From: Thermoplasmata archaeon
GTDB lineage: Archaea > Thermoplasmatota > Thermoplasmata > Thermoplasmatales > Thermoplasmataceae
Reading direction: 5' to 3'
NCBI GenBank assembly: GCA_021826835.1
Contig: JAKAYH010000078.1
Location: forward strand, 1-8,342
DNA length: 8,342 bases
Part shown: piece after piece, positions 6,061-8,342 of the stretch
How the letters are laid out: every line of letters starts with the position of its first letter
Numbering within the stretch: the stretch's first letter is position 1
Made by a program: the position numbers and the translations under genes
The notes under the pieces: model-generated
What the model was told of the DNA's origin: nothing
What the model saw: the letters and a program-made list of their open reading frames with translations, nothing else
Database searches by the model: none

Positions 6061-6069
6061 TAGTACTAG
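6060..6069. promoter_or_regulatory. Palindrome CTAGTACTAG beside the operon promoter
   Basis: A perfect 10-bp palindrome abuts the upstream edge of the BRE/TATA candidate. Its position suits an activator or repressor site for the defence operon, but no regulator is encoded nearby. Confidence 0.3.
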
Positions 6070-6185
6070 TTCCATTCACATTCAATGCTTGGCTTAGCCG
6101 TATAAAATATCCTATTTGTGCTCAGAAGTCCGTATAAACCCTTGAAAACTAAGGTCTACATTTTTCATCTTTATTCAGATCAACA

Positions 6186-6329
6186 ATGGCTTCGTTGAAA
6201 AAAAGTGGATATTTTACTATTATTAGTTTATATTTAGGATATGGTATATCAAAAGAACTAAGGTACTTTAATATGATAATTACGGACTATAGTTCGTGTG
6301 CGAGTAAGAATACCCTAAAAGTCGAATAA
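6186..6329 (+). CDS. Unrecognised small ORF, divergent from operon
   Basis: A 47-codon plus-strand frame from ATG 6186 to TAA 6327-6329 encodes a peptide with a Lys-rich start (MASLKKSGY) and a short hydrophobic stretch (FTIISLYLGYGI). A GTATAAA-like box at about 6132-6138 could serve as a TATA element. No clear ribosome site precedes the ATG and no family is recognised. It may be noise in an AT-rich decayed region. Confidence 0.2.
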   Translation: MASLKKSGYFTIISLYLGYGISKELRYFNMIITDYSSCASKNTLKVE

Positions 6330-6334
6330 AGATA

Positions 6335-6491
6335 TGTAATGGAGACGTAACGTTGCCGAAAAAAACCTCAAGCGAAATTTATTTTTTTTGAAATAACTAA
6401 AGCAGAAAAAGTCGGTTTGAATTCTGAGCTTGAGCATTTTTATTATTCTGTTAAATGGATATTCAACAATTTATCAGACCTCAGAATGTAA
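6335..6491 (+). pseudogene. Frameshifted unrecognised ORF, break at T8 run
   Basis: One frame reads GDVTLPKKTSSEIYFF to TGA 6389-6391. Shifting by one base within the run of eight T (6382-6389) continues as FFEITKAEKVGLNSELEHF and on to TAA 6489-6491 with protein-like composition. No start codon or family is evident. The T-run could instead act as an archaeal terminator for plus-strand transcription. Confidence 0.3.
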
Positions 6492-6581
6492 TTGTCAGCT
6501 TTAAAAATAAAGACTCTAATTGTGATTGACTATCTAAAATAAATAAAAAAATATGCGCCCAAACATCATTTGAACGAAGAA

Positions 6582-6720
6582 ATGAGAGATGAATTCCATT
6601 CCGGAATCAAGAGCATCGGTTCACGGTACATGGAGATAAGCATATTCAGATCATGTCACAGAGATCGATGAAAAATTAAAAGCACAGGAATTCCTTCATA
6701 TCATTGTAAATTCATACTGA
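6582..6720 (+). pseudogene. Unrecognised broken ORF
   Basis: From ATG 6582 the plus strand reads MRDEFHSGIKSIGSRYMEIS and on to TGA 6669-6671. A second frame from 6661 reads EIDEKLKAQEFLHIIVNSY to TGA 6718-6720. The two could join across one indel near 6660, and the first frame is also open some codons upstream of 6582. Composition is protein-like, but no family is recognised; a transposase remnant is one guess. Confidence 0.3.
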
Positions 6721-6721
6721 G

Positions 6722-7061
6722 TGCTGCAAAAATGTGCTGTCAAGAAATACTATTTCCTGTCTCCTCAATTTGATTTTGCTGGAGGGAATAATGTGCTCGA
6801 AGCGAGCCCTAAATCAAAAGAGTGGTGAATTGAGAAGCAAGACTGGGTGAATTTTGATTGGAAGCAAAACATGGGGTCATGTGCTCGGCGTGCAGGTGAT
6901 TGGAGGGCACATAGTAATAGGCGAAGGCACAAAGAGATGTAATTGAAGTCTGGGGTGAATTTGAGCTGAAACATACTAAAAGGCATTAAAATCTGGAGGC
7001 ACATGATGTTCATACTGACCACAACTAACTCCGGACTTGTGAACATATTCTAATCGTACTA
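6722..7061. other. Gene-free stretch with imperfect repeats
   Basis: No supported gene is seen here. A minus-strand 93-codon frame (6765-7046) has no family motif, ribosome site or protein-like context, and I regard it as chance. Three copies of a GGTGAATT(T)-plus-purine motif occur at about 6824, 6846 and 6954, and TGTGCTCG occurs at about 6792 and 6881. This suggests old duplication. Confidence 0.35.
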
Positions 7062-7243
7062 TATAGCTTTGAGGTCACCATCGAAATTCTTGAGAACGAA
7101 TAGGTTATGAAGCAACTGGAAAAAAGTGAGATAGATGTTCAACGCGAAGAGTCCATTCCATAAGAGAATTTCTCAAAGAACTTTTACCATATCTTTTGAT
7201 TTTAACTGCTTTGAAGCGAGTAATAGATCTAAAGTTAGGTTAA
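7062..7243 (+). pseudogene. Decayed antitoxin-like gene (RelB/Phd type)
   Basis: The plus strand reads EVTIEILENE, TAG (7101-7103), VMKQLEKSEIDVQREESIP, TAA (7161-7163). After a one-base shift at 7163 it reads REFLKELLPYL and on to TAA 7241-7243. The ILENE..MKQ.EKSE.D pattern followed by an acidic/FL..L tail resembles short archaeal antitoxins that pair with RelE-type toxins. Two stops and a frameshift make it non-functional, and no toxin is visible next to it. The family call rests on pattern memory only. Confidence 0.35.
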
Positions 7244-7512
7244 TAAAATTTAAGTTTGAATAAATTCTACTTTATTTATAAAATGTCCGGCTTTTGGCAA
7301 TGAAAATAACGGTATGTTTACAAACAATAATTTTGCATTTAACCTGGAAACAACCTCGATTTGTAGTCCCTTTTAAGAAAAAGCGTTTCTTTTATTGCTC
7401 TTGAACACTGACCTATTATTGCCAGGATTCTTATGAACAGTTTCTTAGACGATCTTATTAGAAGAGAGAGGAGGTTATAGCTGGGTAATTCCGATCCAGT
7501 AAAGGTAACAAC

Positions 7513-7531
7513 ATGATAAGTGCCTTATCAT
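7513..7531. repeat. Perfect 8-bp inverted repeat with 3-base spacer
   Basis: ATGATAAG and CTTATCAT flank TGC, giving a perfect two-fold symmetric site that could bind a dimeric regulator or fold into a hairpin. It lies about 130 bases upstream of the broken ORF at 7659-8093. No T-tract follows, so a terminator is less likely. Confidence 0.45.
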
Positions 7532-7658
7532 ACAAGAGAGGGAACGGGGGTCACTATAAATTCATCGAATAAGAAACCGATGAAATGGAAGACTTTGAAA
7601 TCCTGCGGCAACTAAAGGACAATCTGCATTCATTTCTAACCTGCTTGGGAATAAAACG

Positions 7659-8093
7659 GTGAAAGATAATCTATGGGGGAGGTATCGCTATGATACTAGG
7701 GTCCTAGGCTCAGTTACTAATTTTGGATATTTTTTTGTGGATGAGGGTATTTCTGCTGATTTTGTTGAGTTTTTGGACTCATGGCCCGAATAGATTTGAC
7801 TTCTATTAGATATACTTTCGCAATCCCATGACGAGGATACAGGTGCTCTTCTGGTAAGGCGGTTTAGTAATTCCGGATTGAAGGAGAAAATCAAGACGGT
7901 ACAACAAAGCATAGATAAGAATCTCATTTTGGTTCTTATTTTTTCTAACGAATGGAAAGGATACATGCTTATAGACTTAAAGGCAGATATGAGTGTGATT
8001 CAAAGGTGTGATTGGAGATCTGATCCACTTTTACAAGGCTTATATCTCAATACGACATCCACCAAGCTTCTTCCGAAGAAAACTTCGAAGTGA
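7659..8093 (+). pseudogene. Interrupted unrecognised ORF (145 codons, two stops)
   Basis: From GTG 7659 the plus strand reads VKDNLWGRYRYDTRVLGSVT and FFVDEGISADFVEFLDSW, then TAG (7791-7793) and TGA (7797-7799). It then stays open for 97 codons, through KEKIKTVQQSIDKNLILVLIF and DLKADMSVIQRCDW, to TGA 8091-8093. Apart from the two close stops the frame is continuous and protein-like. A preceding frame (about 7514-7661) ending in EDFEILRQLKDNLHSFLTCL may be its N-terminus in another phase. No domain is recognised. The intact tail could in principle be translated from TTG 7878, but this is probably a dead gene. Confidence 0.35.
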
Positions 8094-8232
8094 CAGGCCT
8101 CCAAACTTTGTTTTAATATAATAATATAAAATTAAATAGCTTTGGCAAATGTAAAATATTGCATCTATGGCTATTTTAATATTAACCAATATATAATTCA
8201 AGAAATTGTATATCACTAAACTTTTGAGACTA
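8094..8232. other. AT-rich intergenic sequence, no feature seen
   Basis: It is very AT-rich, with many TATA-like strings and no reading frame of note. It lies 3' of the tRNA on the minus strand. No copy of the tRNA 3' end was found elsewhere in the window, so an integration site cannot be shown. Confidence 0.4.
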
Positions 8233-8305
8233 TGCCGTGAGCCGGGATTGAACCAGCGACCTCCAGATCTTCAGTCTGGCGCTCTCCCAACTGAGCTATC
8301 ACGGC
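8233..8305 (-). tRNA. tRNA-Phe (GAA)
   Basis: The minus strand folds into a complete 73-base cloverleaf. It has a perfect 7-bp acceptor stem (GCCGTGA/TCACGGC), D stem GCTC/GAGC, anticodon stem CCAGA/TCTGG around loop CTGAAGA with anticodon GAA, a 5-base variable loop, and T arm GCTGG-TTCAATC-CCGGC with one T-G pair. The discriminator is A and CCA is not encoded, as is common in archaea. There is no intron. It is transcribed toward the decayed region and the CBASS-like operon. tRNA genes often mark integration hot spots. Confidence 0.96.
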
Positions 8306-8327
8306 TGTAGTACGGGAATACTGTCAC

Positions 8328-8338
8328 TTTATTTAAAT
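8328..8338 (-). promoter_or_regulatory. TATA box of tRNA-Phe
   Basis: ATTTAAATAAA on the minus strand is centred about 28 bases upstream of the mature tRNA 5' end, the spacing expected for an archaeal TBP site giving a very short leader. The window ends four bases further on, so the BRE is only partly visible. Confidence 0.7.
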
Positions 8339-8342
8339 CTTT

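Noticed and set aside
6765..7046. 93-codon minus-strand ORF
   Set aside because: Odd Cys/Phe/Ser-rich composition, no family motif, no ribosome site, and located in repeat-like degenerate sequence.
7688..7966. 92-codon minus-strand ORF
   Set aside because: It lies antisense to the more protein-like plus-strand broken frame at 7659-8093 and shows no recognisable motif.
1..8342. CRISPR array or tandem spacer-repeat structure
   Set aside because: No regularly spaced identical repeats of 24-37 bases were seen on either strand.

Overview
Organism. The window most likely comes from an archaeon, probably an acidophilic Thermoplasmata/Thermoplasmatales-type euryarchaeon; the phylum-level call is inference. 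Visible reasons are a tRNA-Phe(GAA) of archaeal type without an encoded CCA, TATA-like boxes about 28 bases upstream of that tRNA and about 45 bases upstream of the operon's first ATG, purine-rich BRE-like sequence beside the latter, GGAGGT/GTGAT-type ribosome sites with ATG, GTG and TTG starts, and moderately low GC.

Layout. (a) 1-646 holds decayed sequence: a 5'-truncated MFS transporter fragment running off the left edge (minus strand) against a frameshifted, stop-interrupted transposase C-terminus (plus strand). (b) 647-6005 is one compact minus-strand operon of six genes, with an archaeal promoter candidate at about 6047-6060. In transcription order it encodes a QueC-like enzyme (Cap9-like), a CD-NTase, a PfkB sugar kinase fused to a nucleoside 2-deoxyribosyltransferase (NDT), a SLOG-like sensor fused to a second NDT/TIR-like domain, a DEDDh 3'-5' exonuclease, and an OGG-like HhH glycosylase. 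Adjacent reading frames overlap by 4 bases (ATGA) or lie 1 base apart at several junctions. (c) 6006-8232 has no intact recognisable gene. It is AT-rich and holds several broken reading frames (one resembling a RelB-type antitoxin) and a perfect inverted repeat. (d) 8233-8305 is tRNA-Phe on the minus strand, with its TATA box at the right edge.

Interpretation. QueC-like + CD-NTase + OGG-like is the signature of type IV CBASS anti-phage systems. This copy has no TGT-like gene (Cap10) in the usual set. Instead it carries two proteins with NDT-fold domains and an exonuclease. The CD-NTase start that fits the operon spacing gives a glycine-rich N-terminus (MGGGTPIG...). This is a plausible substrate for the N-terminal nucleobase conjugation that I recall being reported for Cap9-type QueC enzymes; that recollection is unverified. 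A working model: infection activates the CD-NTase, perhaps only after QueC-like modification of its N-terminus. Its cyclic oligonucleotide is then sensed by the SLOG domain, which switches on the fused NDT/TIR-like domain against NAD or nucleosides. The PfkB-NDT, exonuclease and glycosylase would handle nucleosides, nucleobases or damaged nucleic acid. The catalytic motifs are visible in the sequence; the wiring is inference.
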